A DNA stretch of 64,000 nt from the NCBI RefSeq assembly GCF_007746075.1, contig NZ_CP036339.1:1760856-1824855 (forward strand), given 5' to 3'. The position numbers and the translations under genes were made by a program. The notes beneath the pieces are model-generated. The model was not told the origin of the DNA, made no database searches, and saw nothing but the letters and a program-made list of their open reading frames with translations. The stretch comes from Lacipirellula limnantheis (lineage in GTDB: Bacteria; Planctomycetota; Planctomycetia; Pirellulales; Lacipirellulaceae). Below are positions 41,265 through 49,829 of the stretch, piece by piece; positions within the stretch are counted from its first letter, which is position 1; every line of letters starts with the position of its first letter.

Positions 41265-43964
41265 CTACAGATAGCTCAGCAGCGACATTTGCAAGATGCT
41301 CGCGGTTGCCTTCAGCGACGCTTCCAGCGAGACCTGGCGCGCGGTGAGATTGGAAATTGCTTCGACGAGGTCGACTTCGAGTTCCTCGGAGAGGGCCGAG
41401 CGGAGCTGGACGTCTTCGTCTTCGAGGTTCTGATCCGTAACGTCGAGCGCCTGCTGGCGGGCGCCGACTTCGGAGCGGGCGAAGGTGACCCGATCGAGAT
41501 CCGCGTCGATGCCAGAGATGGCCGATTCGATCGCCGTGATGTCGTTTGCGGCGAGAGCGTCTTTCAAACGAATGAGCGTCGTGAAAACGCTGGGCGTCTC
41601 GAGGTAGTTCTTGTCGGCGCCTGAAATGACCCCGCTGGCGCTAGTGACGGTCGACGTGTCGGTCGGCAACAGGCCGAGGTATTCGGCCGCCTGGCTCCCT
41701 TCGGCCGCGGTGATCGTGAGGGGTCGCCCCGAGCCGCCGACCAACTCGATGCCATTGCCAGTGACGTTTAGCCGGGCGGTCACCGCGACGCCGGCAGCAT
41801 TATTGAGCGTGTGATTGTTGATCAGGTCGATCACGTCTTGGACCGTGTCGGCGCCCGAGACGTCGATCGGCAGGTCGACCGTACCGACGCCGTCGCTGGC
41901 GGTAACGGTGAAGTCGGTGACAAACGGCGGCGGATTCTCTTGGTACGAGTCGCGCTTTGCGGGGACGCCGACGCCGTAATTCAGCGAATCGAGCCGCGTG
42001 GCGCCGTTGAATGAGCGAATGCCGAGTTGCGTCGCCGTCTGGCCGCCGTTCTCGCCAATTTGGAGGTCGGCTCCGCTGAGTCTCGAGCGGACGTTGATGC
42101 CGCTGCCGTCGGCGTTGATTTCGGCATAGAGGCCGGCTTCAGAACCGTTGATGATGTTCAGCAGATCTTCGACTGATTCGGCCTGATCGAACTGGAGCGT
42201 GTACGTGGTTTGACCGCTGACGACGCGGATGCCGCTGGAGGCGTCGAACGGAGCGCCGCTGCCGCCGGAGGTGACGGCAGTGGCGCTGACGGAAACGGGT
42301 TGCGTGCCCGCCTGCGAGCTATTGGTCGTGTCGAGCGTGTCGAACGTGGCGGTGAAGGTGCCCTCGGCATTGATCGCGGCGGCAACGTCGTTCGCGGTCG
42401 AGGCGCTCGGCCGGACGTACACGTAAAGAGTATTCGCGGCGCCGCCGCTATTGCCCGTATCGCCCTGAACGTTCGAAATATCGGACGCGGCGATGAGGGA
42501 GGCGCCATTGTACGAGGCGGGGCCTTCGGCGCTCTCGTCGGAGGCGGCGGTGAACGCGCCCGTGGCGTTGACCGCGTTGACGACTGCGTCGACCGACGTG
42601 GCTCCGGCGTCGTCGACGGTGATGGTGAGCTGTTTGGTCGAGCTGTTGTAGCTAGCGTTCGCGGCATTGCCGAGGCCGGTGGATCCGACGACGACGACGT
42701 CGACGTTGTTGAACGCCGTACCCGCCGCGTTGGCGGTGATCGTCAGGTCGTTGCCTGTGCCAGAGAAGCGAAGCGAGGCTTGTGCCTGGCGCGCCGTCGG
42801 AGAGTACTGGGCGTATTCCGATCCGGGAGCGACCCCGGGCGAGGCGCGCAGCAGCTCGTCGTCGACGATTTGAATGGCGGCGCCATTGTATTGGGCGCCG
42901 TTGGCGGCGGCCTCGATGAGGAGATCGTTATTGTCGCCGGGCGAAACGAGCCGCGTCCGGGCCTTCGCGCCGAGGAGGTCGTCGAGCGGGGTGGTCTTGA
43001 GGACGAGCGGATTGAGATCGCTGCCGACCAAGGGGCCGGTCAGCACGCCAACGGTATTGAGAATGCCGAGTTCGCCCGCCGCCTTGCCGCTGGCGACTTC
43101 TTTGACCGTGAGATTGCCGCCTCCTGCCGAGTCGAGTTGCAGCGTCAGACCCTGGCCGGTGATGGTAGCGGAGACCCGGCGACCGGCGGGGGGATTCGCT
43201 TCGATCAGTCGAGCGACGTCGCCCACCGTGGCGGCGCGGCTGATGTCGACGATGACCGAATTTGTGCCGTCGGAAATTTGCAACGCGCCATTGGGACTGA
43301 TGCCGCGCCCGCCGCGAAGCGAACTGAGCGGCGTGTCGGCGGTGACTTCAGGATTCAGGTCGACGCCGCCGAGAACTTCGCTCGAAATGCCGCCGAAGAC
43401 CTGCTGTCCGTTGGCGTTCGTGGAGAAGAGCACCCCGAGGTCCGAGTAACTCTGGAGGGCCTGACTGTCGCCGTGATAGGTGACGTAGGCGCCGTTGTAG
43501 GAGTAGGGCTCGACGTTTGTCTGCGAGCCGGAGAAGAGATAACGGCCGCGAAATTGCGTGTTGCCGACGGAAACCAGCTGCTCGATGGCGCGATTGACTT
43601 CGGTGATTGCGGCCTGGCGTTCGGAATCAGTTGAGGTGGTGCCGGAAACGCCGAGGGCGACGCCGCGGATATCTCCCAGGAGTCCGGCGACGTTGTTGAG
43701 CGCGACGTCGGTGCTCTTGAGAAACGACTGACCCGTGTCGATGTTGGAGCGGATTTGGGTTTTGCGTTCCAGCAGCCGCTGCAGCGTCATCGCCCGACGA
43801 GCAGCGGGAGCGTCTTCGCTGGGTAGCGTGAAGCGCTGGCCGGTGCTGACCTGGTTTTGCAGACGGAACAGATCGAGTTGGTCGCCCTGCAGCTGCGCGA
43901 GCAATCGCTGACGAACCAGCATGCCGCTGACGCGCGTCGTCGGAAGTGGAATGATGCTGGCCAT
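41265..43964 (-). CDS. flgL: Flagellar hook-associated protein 3 FlgL, expanded
   Basis: 899 residues from the ATG at 43964, about three times the E. coli length. The N-terminus (Q-N-Q-V-S-T-G-Q-R-F-T-L-P-S-E-D-A-P-A-A) and the C-terminal helix (V-G-A-R-Q-Q-A-L-D, ending L-Q-M-S-L-L-S-Y-L) are FlgL-typical. The middle holds flagellin_IN-like repeats (L-S-S-L-R-G-G-R-G-I-S; T-V-G-D-V-A-R-L-I; S-V-E-D-L-L-N-I-I-N; T-V-Q-D-V-I-D-L-I-N) plus Thr/Ala-rich parts. It joins hook and filament with FlgK. It shares repeat design with FliD of the same block. Confidence 0.9.
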   Translation of the reverse strand: MASIIPLPTTRVSGMLVRQRLLAQLQGDQLDLFRLQNQVSTGQRFTLPSEDAPAARRAMTLQRLLERKTQIRSNIDTGQSFLKSTDVALNNVAGLLGDIRGVALGVSGTTSTDSERQAAITEVNRAIEQLVSVGNTQFRGRYLFSGSQTNVEPYSYNGAYVTYHGDSQALQSYSDLGVLFSTNANGQQVFGGISSEVLGGVDLNPEVTADTPLSSLRGGRGISPNGALQISDGTNSVIVDISRAATVGDVARLIEANPPAGRRVSATITGQGLTLQLDSAGGGNLTVKEVASGKAAGELGILNTVGVLTGPLVGSDLNPLVLKTTPLDDLLGAKARTRLVSPGDNNDLLIEAAANGAQYNGAAIQIVDDELLRASPGVAPGSEYAQYSPTARQAQASLRFSGTGNDLTITANAAGTAFNNVDVVVVGSTGLGNAANASYNSSTKQLTITVDDAGATSVDAVVNAVNATGAFTAASDESAEGPASYNGASLIAASDISNVQGDTGNSGGAANTLYVYVRPSASTANDVAAAINAEGTFTATFDTLDTTNSSQAGTQPVSVSATAVTSGGSGAPFDASSGIRVVSGQTTYTLQFDQAESVEDLLNIINGSEAGLYAEINADGSGINVRSRLSGADLQIGENGGQTATQLGIRSFNGATRLDSLNYGVGVPAKRDSYQENPPPFVTDFTVTASDGVGTVDLPIDVSGADTVQDVIDLINNHTLNNAAGVAVTARLNVTGNGIELVGGSGRPLTITAAEGSQAAEYLGLLPTDTSTVTSASGVISGADKNYLETPSVFTTLIRLKDALAANDITAIESAISGIDADLDRVTFARSEVGARQQALDVTDQNLEDEDVQLRSALSEELEVDLVEAISNLTARQVSLEASLKATASILQMSLLSYL

Positions 43965-44060
43965 GACGGCTTTGCGACGCAAGTCGCCGCTACCGAGTGT
44001 TTATTGCAAAATCGGGCTGGGCGCCGGGGTCGGGGCGACCCGGCTCGCTTCGTGCCGTAC

Positions 44061-45758
44061 TCACAGCGACACCAGGATGTCCATCAAGTCGGAAAGCGTG
44101 GATATGTAACGGGCGGAGGCTTGATAGGTGCGCTGGAGCATGATCATGTCGATGGCTTCTTCGTCGAGATTGACCCCGCTCACCGCCTGGGCGTTGGCTT
44201 GCAGCGTTTGCTCGAAGACTTTGAATCCTTCTGTTTTCGAACCGGCGACCGTCGCTCCCTGCGCGACCTCGTTGATTAGCTGATCGTACAGTCCCGTTAT
44301 CGAGCCGCCGTTGAGGCTCGCGAGTCCGCCGTCGTGCAGGGCGATTAGTCGCTGGGCGTTCTCGACGTTAACGCCGATGCCTTGGGACGAGGCGGCGAAT
44401 TTGGAGCCGTCCGCCGCGACGACGTCGTTGACGGACAGGGTGGCCGCGTTGGACCCAGTGAAGAAGCTATTGATCCCGATCGCCGCCAGGAGCCCGCTGG
44501 TGTCGTCGGCGAAGGCCAGACGCGTTTCCGCGCTCTCGGTCGAAAGCTTTAAGCGGTTGTCGGCGGTGACCTGAGCATTGACGCCAACGATGCCGTTGAT
44601 TTGATTGACGAGCGACGCGAGCGACGTATCGTCTTGCAGGCCGTCGAGATCGACGTTGATCGTGTGCGTCTCGGTGAGCTTGGTGGTCGTGTTGTAGACC
44701 AAGAGCTTAAATTGGCCGTTCACCGGCGTGAACGGGAGGCCGGCGGCGTCGAGGCTGAGCGCGGGGTCGGACACCGCTTCTTGGCTCGTGACGCTCTGGA
44801 AGCCGGTGGCTCCTTGCCCTTGGGAATAAACTTTGTTGAACTCGTTCGCCAGCGCGCCGGCAAACTCGTCGAGTCGATCGAGGAAGCCGCCGACAATCGT
44901 GTCGCGGGCCTCGTAGATGCCGTGGAGTTCGCCGCCGGAGACGTACAGCGGGCTATTGTTCTCGGCGAATTGGATCGTGGCGACGGGGCGGCCGTTTGAG
45001 GTGGCGTAGTCGGTTTTGACCTGTCGTGCGGTGCCTTCAAAGACGAGCAACTCGCCTCCGACGGTCACATTGACGGCGCCGACCTTGTTTTCCGTGACGG
45101 AGACGTCGGCGATTTCAGCGAGACGCTTCAGCGCTACGCCGCGTTGACTGCGAAGGGCTCCGGCTTGACTGGCCGTCGGATTTCCGCCCTCTAGCGAAAC
45201 GATCTGGACGTTGAGCTTGCGAACCTGTTCCGTGAGCGTGTTGATTTCCGAGGTGAGGTTATTTACCTCGATGCCGAACTCCTCGTAGGCCGTATTGACG
45301 CGACTACTCAGCGTATTGATCGTCGTGGCGAGGGTTTTGCCCGCCTGCACCGCGAGGTTGCGGACCGACATTTCCTCGGGCTGATTGACGACTTCATCGA
45401 TGCTGTTGAAGAAGTTGGTCAGCTGCGTGCTGACGTCGGTGTCGGAGAGCTCGCCGATGATCGACTCGAGATCGCGGTAGACTTTCTCCTGGATTTCGGA
45501 GCTCGCGCGGTCGCCGGCGACGCCGCGAAGACGGTCTTCGATGAAACCATCGATGTTTTGAACGATGCCGGCGATCTCGACGCCAAGACCAAGCGTGAGG
45601 TTGCCGAGCTTCTGGACAGGGGCTGGCGCGTAGAGGACGCGTTCGCGGATGTAGCCGGGCGTATTGGCGTTGGCAATGTTATTGCCGACGACGTGCAGGC
45701 CGATTTCCATCGCCTGCAGCGTATTGCCCGCCATCTGGATGGAGCCGAAGATCGACAT
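44061..45758 (-). CDS. flgK: Flagellar hook-associated protein 1 FlgK
   Basis: 565 residues. The N-terminus has the rod/hook family motif (A-M-E-I-G-L-H-V-V-G-N-N-I-A-N-A-N-T-P-G-Y), and the C-terminus has S-G-V-N-L-D-E-E-A-I-D-M-I-M-L-Q-R-T-Y-Q-A-S-A-R-Y, ending M-D-I-L-V-S-L. These segments coil together in the assembled junction. It forms the first hook-filament junction layer; its chaperone FlgN is encoded directly upstream (45877). FlgL follows 96 bp downstream. Confidence 0.95.
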   Translation of the reverse strand: MSIFGSIQMAGNTLQAMEIGLHVVGNNIANANTPGYIRERVLYAPAPVQKLGNLTLGLGVEIAGIVQNIDGFIEDRLRGVAGDRASSEIQEKVYRDLESIIGELSDTDVSTQLTNFFNSIDEVVNQPEEMSVRNLAVQAGKTLATTINTLSSRVNTAYEEFGIEVNNLTSEINTLTEQVRKLNVQIVSLEGGNPTASQAGALRSQRGVALKRLAEIADVSVTENKVGAVNVTVGGELLVFEGTARQVKTDYATSNGRPVATIQFAENNSPLYVSGGELHGIYEARDTIVGGFLDRLDEFAGALANEFNKVYSQGQGATGFQSVTSQEAVSDPALSLDAAGLPFTPVNGQFKLLVYNTTTKLTETHTINVDLDGLQDDTSLASLVNQINGIVGVNAQVTADNRLKLSTESAETRLAFADDTSGLLAAIGINSFFTGSNAATLSVNDVVAADGSKFAASSQGIGVNVENAQRLIALHDGGLASLNGGSITGLYDQLINEVAQGATVAGSKTEGFKVFEQTLQANAQAVSGVNLDEEAIDMIMLQRTYQASARYISTLSDLMDILVSL

Positions 45759-45876
45759 AAGACGCGGCCGACGAGGTTACGGCGAAGCGCGCGACGAGAA
45801 ACAACGCGACGCCGACGAACGATGCGCGACTGGCGTCGCAGCTCGTTCGCGGTCGTGGCTAGATTCTCGGCGCTTC

Positions 45877-46374
45877 CTAGACTGCCTGATCGATGAGGGC
45901 GCCGCCTCGTTCGATGACGCGGCCCTTTCCATATGTCGGCTGCGAACGGCCTCCAGTAGCAATGATCTCCAGTAATTGTGACAGGTGCAGCACGGTGCGC
46001 TGCACGGCGACCCACTGGGCCAGGCACTCGTGACGAATCAATTCGGCGCGTTGCTTTGCTTCGGCGACAGGCGTTTTCAGGGCAGATGCGGCCGAACGGG
46101 GCAGGGCGGTGGCGAGTTCTTCAATCGAATGCGACGGCAGCCCTGCGGCGTCGGCCTGCCGCAATAACTCTTGCCGGCGCTGCTGGCATGCTTGCAGTTC
46201 GGCGGCGAGTTCGCCCTCGCGGGTCACCAAATCGGATAAGCCTTGGTGATCGCGACGAACGATCATCTCGCGCTTCGTCGACAGCAATGACAGCAGTTCC
46301 TGCTGTGCGGTCGAAAGCCGCTTGAGCAGGGCGGCAAGTTCCGATTCCCAGTGGAGCGGCGTCACGGCAATCAC
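45877..46374 (-). CDS. flgN: FlgN-family export chaperone
   Basis: 165 residues from a GTG start at 46374. It is almost entirely helical with a long amphipathic segment (L-L-K-R-L-S-T-A-Q-Q-E-L-L-S-L-L-S-T-K-R-E-M-I) typical of FlgN, which escorts FlgK and FlgL to the export gate. Position between flgJ and flgK supports the call more than sequence does. In many bacteria flgM precedes flgN; here the gap to flgJ is 56 bp and has no room for it. Confidence 0.75.
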   Translation of the reverse strand: MIAVTPLHWESELAALLKRLSTAQQELLSLLSTKREMIVRRDHQGLSDLVTREGELAAELQACQQRRQELLRQADAAGLPSHSIEELATALPRSAASALKTPVAEAKQRAELIRHECLAQWVAVQRTVLHLSQLLEIIATGGRSQPTYGKGRVIERGGALIDQAV

Positions 46375-46390
46375 GAGCTGAATCCTTGTG

Positions 46391-46416
46391 GAAGCCCCAG
46401 GCTCCGCCGGCGGCTA
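46391..46416. repeat. REP-like single palindrome (copy E)
   Basis: GAAGCCCCAGGCTCCGCCGG lies in the 56-bp gap between flgJ and flgN. It is a diverged half unit of the REP-like family. Confidence 0.5.
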
Positions 46417-46430
46417 CTAATGGAGTTGGC

Positions 46431-46811
46431 TTAGCGGCGGCGGAGAGCATGGAGGTCGGTGAGCGACGCCGCGGCCTGCTTTTCGGAGTCAGCGATTAGA
46501 GCCGCCTCTTTCGGGAACTGTCGCCGGAACATCGCCGCGGAGAGTTCGCCGCCGTTTGCTTTCGACATTTCATCGCCAAGTTGATGATCGAGTTGTTGTT
46601 GAAACACGTTTTCGGCATTGCCGCCGTGAAAGTATGCTGGCTCGCCGACCGTGCTGCGCATGGCCTTGAGCATCTCGCCATAGAAGCTTTTGCCGACGAA
46701 GTCTTGAAAGGCGCCTTGCAACTCGCGCGCATTGTCCAGCTGCTGGCTGGCGGTCGTGACCGTCGGCCGCAGCGGCTTGATATTGGCGGTGGCATTGAGG
46801 TTAATTGGCAT
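46431..46811 (-). CDS. flgJ: FlgJ-type rod-binding protein without muramidase domain
   Basis: 126 residues. The rod-binding core is clear: A-F-Q-D-F-V-G-K-S-F-Y-G-E-M-L-K-A-M-R-S-T, followed by A-E-N-V-F-Q-Q-Q-L-D and M-S-K-A-N-G-G-E-L-S. E. coli FlgJ carries a C-terminal glucosaminidase of about 150 residues that cuts the cell wall; it is missing here, as in many bacteria. Another enzyme must then open the wall for the rod. Confidence 0.85.
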   Translation of the reverse strand: MPINLNATANIKPLRPTVTTASQQLDNARELQGAFQDFVGKSFYGEMLKAMRSTVGEPAYFHGGNAENVFQQQLDHQLGDEMSKANGGELSAAMFRRQFPKEAALIADSEKQAAASLTDLHALRRR

Positions 46812-46851
46812 GGCGGTGAGCGATGTTTAGCAGCGAAGCTTTTTAAATGGC

Positions 46852-46939
46852 GTCAGTTGTCAGTGGTCAGTTGCTAATACAAGCAGGAGGGTGGCGGCTA
46901 CAGCAGCAACGGACTATGGACAATTGACCACGGACCGTT
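46852..46939. repeat. Inverted pair of TGTCAGTGGTCAGTTG-family repeats
   Basis: Left unit 46852-46877 and right, inverted unit 46903-46939 (GACAATTGACCACGGACCGT) form an imperfect hairpin that overlaps the flgI stop codon. Confidence 0.6.
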
Positions 46940-47999
46940 ACTCGACAATCAACCGTCCATGGAGCTTGCCGCTGCGAGCAATCTCCTTGATGATTTCGAT
47001 CCGATCCTCGTTGGGCACCTTGATTGAGTTGAGCGCGTCGACGAGGGCGTCGAGCTTCGTGGAATTGACTTGCTCGGTGCCGATGGGGGTGAACCCGGGC
47101 GGATCGCCCGCTTCGATGACGACGTTGTTGTGCGAGATCACCACGTCGCCGATCGTGACGTCGCCGCTAATGACGATCGTGCCCGTGCGCGTGTTGATGA
47201 TGACGCGGGCTTCGGGTTCGGCGGAGTAGATGTCGACGTCGAGGACGTCGGCGACGAACGCCACCGGGTTGTTCTGGTATTCCTGCGGAATCCGGACGAC
47301 GATGTTCGAAGCGTTCACGGCCTGCACGAAGCCGTCTCCCTCGCGGGAATAGAGCTTATGAATCGAGTCGACCACTTCGGTAGCGGTTTGGAAGTTGGCG
47401 TGATGTTCTTCAAGGATCAGCGTAACGCAGCCGTTGTGGACGAAGGGAGTGAAGATGTCCTCTTCCATCTGGCAGCCCCCCTTGATGAAGCCGACGTTGG
47501 GCGACTCGGGATCTTGTAGATGGACGCTGCCTTCGCAGAGGCCGTAGATGCGGCGGTCCTGCGTGTGGGGGCCCTGGAGGGCGGCAAACGCGAGACGGCC
47601 GCCATCCAGGCTTTTGCCGTTGATGCCCATGACGTAGCAATCGATCTGGTCGCCGCGACGGGCGCCCGTGGCAGGCACCGTCGCCGTGACCATCACCATG
47701 GCGACGTTCTTCACCTTCTCAAGATCCTTCAAGCCGCTGCGACCGCCCAAGGGAACTTCGGGGACCGGGGCGCCCATGATTTCCATTGCTCGAGCGAGGG
47801 CGCGCATGGTGGCCGGATCGTTCGCTTCGCCCGTGCCGTTGAGGCCGACGACCAAGCCAATGCCGCGGAGCGTGTTCGTCTCTTGTCCTTTGACCCGGAC
47901 GATGTTCCGAAGCACCGTTCTGGCGTGGCCATCGGCGGCGTCGCCGCAGAGAGCGGCAATCGCGAGGACGAGCAGTAGAAGCGAGCGGTGGAGTTTCAT
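46938..47999 (-). CDS. flgI: Flagellar P-ring protein FlgI
   Basis: 353 residues from the ATG at 47999. The signal peptide (L-L-L-L-V-L-A-I-A-A-L-C) ends near G-H-A-R. FlgI landmarks: R-V-K-G-Q-E-T-N-T-L-R-G-I-G-L-V-V-G-L-N-G-T-G, V-A-M-V-M-V-T-A-T-V-P, R-R-G-D-Q-I-D, and the C-terminal G-K-L-H-G-R-L-I-V-E. It forms the periplasmic P ring around the rod, assembled with FlgA help. A peptidoglycan-associated P ring implies a cell wall, which fits modern data on Planctomycetes. Confidence 0.95.
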   Translation of the reverse strand: MKLHRSLLLLVLAIAALCGDAADGHARTVLRNIVRVKGQETNTLRGIGLVVGLNGTGEANDPATMRALARAMEIMGAPVPEVPLGGRSGLKDLEKVKNVAMVMVTATVPATGARRGDQIDCYVMGINGKSLDGGRLAFAALQGPHTQDRRIYGLCEGSVHLQDPESPNVGFIKGGCQMEEDIFTPFVHNGCVTLILEEHHANFQTATEVVDSIHKLYSREGDGFVQAVNASNIVVRIPQEYQNNPVAFVADVLDVDIYSAEPEARVIINTRTGTIVISGDVTIGDVVISHNNVVIEAGDPPGFTPIGTEQVNSTKLDALVDALNSIKVPNEDRIEIIKEIARSGKLHGRLIVE

Positions 48000-48045
48000 G
48001 AGATTGCGTCGAGATTCGATGAAAAGGCAGTCGGCGGCGGCAGCT

Positions 48046-48747
48046 CTAGAAGGGCTTGTAGCGAGCGTAGAATTCGGAGAACCAGCCCCGTTCGTAACCC
48101 TCGCGGACCATGCCAACCTCTTTCTTCTTGATATTGAGGTTGACGATCGAGTCGGTCGTGACCGTTCGATCGGGCTGAATTGATTCGCGACTTACCTCGC
48201 CGCTGAGGAAGATTTTCCAGTTCTCTTCGTTGTTCTCGACGTTCCAATTGGCTTCGATGTAGAGGTTCCCATTGGGGCGGATGTCGATGACTTCGCCGGC
48301 GATTTTGAACGACATCGCGTCGCGAAGCTCCAGGTCGGACTCGGCTCGGTACTGGCTGTTATTGATGCCCGAGACGCGCGGGTCGCCGGCGAGCTGCGGC
48401 GCGAGGCGGATCGATTTGCCGTCGAACGCGAGCCAGCTGGTGAGGGCCTGATTGATGAAGGAGTTTTTGCGCTGTTCCGCGTCGCCTTCGCTGATCATGC
48501 GCGTGCGGTAGTCGACGATGACGGTGAGCGTATCGTGCAACTGCACCTCGCGCGGGCGATGGTCGGCCGGGAGTTCGCGGAACATGAAGGAGCCGTTTTC
48601 CATCGTCAGAGCTTGCTGCTTTTGCGATTGGACAGGCTCCAGCAACAGGCTGCTGTCTTGGGCTGACGCGCCGCCTACGCCCAGCGTCGCCGAAGCGACG
48701 AGGGAGGCGGCAAGGGACGAGCGGCGAATGGTCGGGTAGCGGTTCAT
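48046..48747 (-). CDS. flgH: Flagellar L-ring protein FlgH (no lipobox)
   Basis: 233 residues. The FlgH core is evident: H-D-T-L-T-V-I-V-D-Y-R-T-R, then F-K-I-A-G-E-V-I-D-I-R-P-N-G-N-L-Y-I-E, and a conserved end. The N-terminus is a normal signal peptide ending G-A-S-A-Q-D with no cysteine, whereas E. coli FlgH is a lipoprotein with a lipobox Cys. No cysteine occurs anywhere in the protein. The ring may therefore be held in the outer membrane without lipid, or the start is wrong; no upstream start adds a Cys. Confidence 0.9.
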   Translation of the reverse strand: MNRYPTIRRSSLAASLVASATLGVGGASAQDSSLLLEPVQSQKQQALTMENGSFMFRELPADHRPREVQLHDTLTVIVDYRTRMISEGDAEQRKNSFINQALTSWLAFDGKSIRLAPQLAGDPRVSGINNSQYRAESDLELRDAMSFKIAGEVIDIRPNGNLYIEANWNVENNEENWKIFLSGEVSRESIQPDRTVTTDSIVNLNIKKKEVGMVREGYERGWFSEFYARYKPF

Positions 48748-48773
48748 GAGGGGGTTCCGATAAGAAAAAGCAA

Positions 48774-49817
48774 CTATTGCGCCGGAGCTGGATTGGCGGC
48801 GAGTTCGTCTGCCGAGGAGCCCGCGGTAAAGATCTCGAGCTCGCGGACGCCGACGACGCGCGCTGCGTAGCGTTCCTTGCTAGCAAGCGATTGGACCATC
48901 ACGAGATCGCCCATCCCGCCATCTTGCTGGGCCATGGCGTACGTTCGTACCGAGACGCCGGCGGCGCGAGCCCGGATGCTCACCCGCTCGTTGCGGCGCA
49001 CAATGACGGGGGTGCGAATCTGATTGAGTTGGATGATCGAGTCGGGCCGTATCCCCTGGATCGCTTCCCGACCGACGACCGCTTCGAGCGACGCGGCGGA
49101 TTGCGAGGGGATAGCACCAAGTTGGGGGCGAAGTTCGACGTCGCTGCGGCGCACCAGATCGCCGCGGCTAATCGGCTGAACCGCCACGATGGCCAGATCG
49201 AGGCGATCGATCTTCGCGTAGATGAGCGTCAGCGGCTCGTCGGCGGGGCCCAGGAGAGTCAACCGCTGCCGACCGGTCCAGGGTGCTTCGCCGCCGCTGA
49301 GGCGAATGCTGTCGCCCGCCTTGTCGGCGAAGTCGGCGAGCTTGGCATCCGCTTCAACCTTCACGTTCCACAGGTCGTGGCCGGTTTGGGACTGAACGTA
49401 TTGCTTGACGGCAGCGGAGAACCGGTCGGAAGCAAGCTGGATGTCTTGTTCGGTGCGAATCACCGGACGACTGGGAGCGCGCCGTGGCTCGTCTTTCCCG
49501 ACGGCAGCCTCGGGAATGACGGAGACGATGACCGTTCCGCCGAAGCGGATATCGCCCACATCGATGCCGCGCGAGGCGACCAAGTCGCGAATCTCAGCCA
49601 GCCGCAGGTACTGTTGCGTCCCCGGAGCAGGCGTTGGAATGAGGGGCGTCGCGGCGAGTTGGCTGCGGACAGCGTCGTCGTCCGCCAGTACGTCGGCGAC
49701 GTCGCCCAACAGTACGACCGATCCGCGGGCCTCCACGCGCGGACGGAGAATCACCTCGGTCGCAGACGCTGGCGCCGCGGCGATGAGTGCGGCGAGGATG
49801 ACGAGCAATCGTGACAT
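48774..49817 (-). CDS. flgA: Flagellar P-ring assembly chaperone FlgA
   Basis: 347 residues, longer than the usual 220. The signal peptide is M-S-R-L-L-V-I-L-A-A-L-I-A-A with A-S-A cleavage. The C-terminal SAF/FlgA domain contains I-S-R-G-D-L-V-R-R-S-D-V-E, G-R-E-A-I-Q-G-I-R-P-D-S-I-I and N-E-R-V-S-I-R-A-R-A-A-G-V. The N-terminal 130 residues form an additional domain of unknown role. It acts in the periplasm to help FlgI assemble. It lies between flgG and flgH with gaps of 12 and 26 bp. Confidence 0.88.
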   Translation of the reverse strand: MSRLLVILAALIAAAPASATEVILRPRVEARGSVVLLGDVADVLADDDAVRSQLAATPLIPTPAPGTQQYLRLAEIRDLVASRGIDVGDIRFGGTVIVSVIPEAAVGKDEPRRAPSRPVIRTEQDIQLASDRFSAAVKQYVQSQTGHDLWNVKVEADAKLADFADKAGDSIRLSGGEAPWTGRQRLTLLGPADEPLTLIYAKIDRLDLAIVAVQPISRGDLVRRSDVELRPQLGAIPSQSAASLEAVVGREAIQGIRPDSIIQLNQIRTPVIVRRNERVSIRARAAGVSVRTYAMAQQDGGMGDLVMVQSLASKERYAARVVGVRELEIFTAGSSADELAANPAPAQ

Positions 49818-49829
49818 GGCTAGGTTCTG

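Noticed and set aside
42210..43634. 474-codon plus-strand frame opposite flgL
   Set aside because: Antisense shadow in GC-rich sequence, with no recognisable motif or ribosome-binding site.
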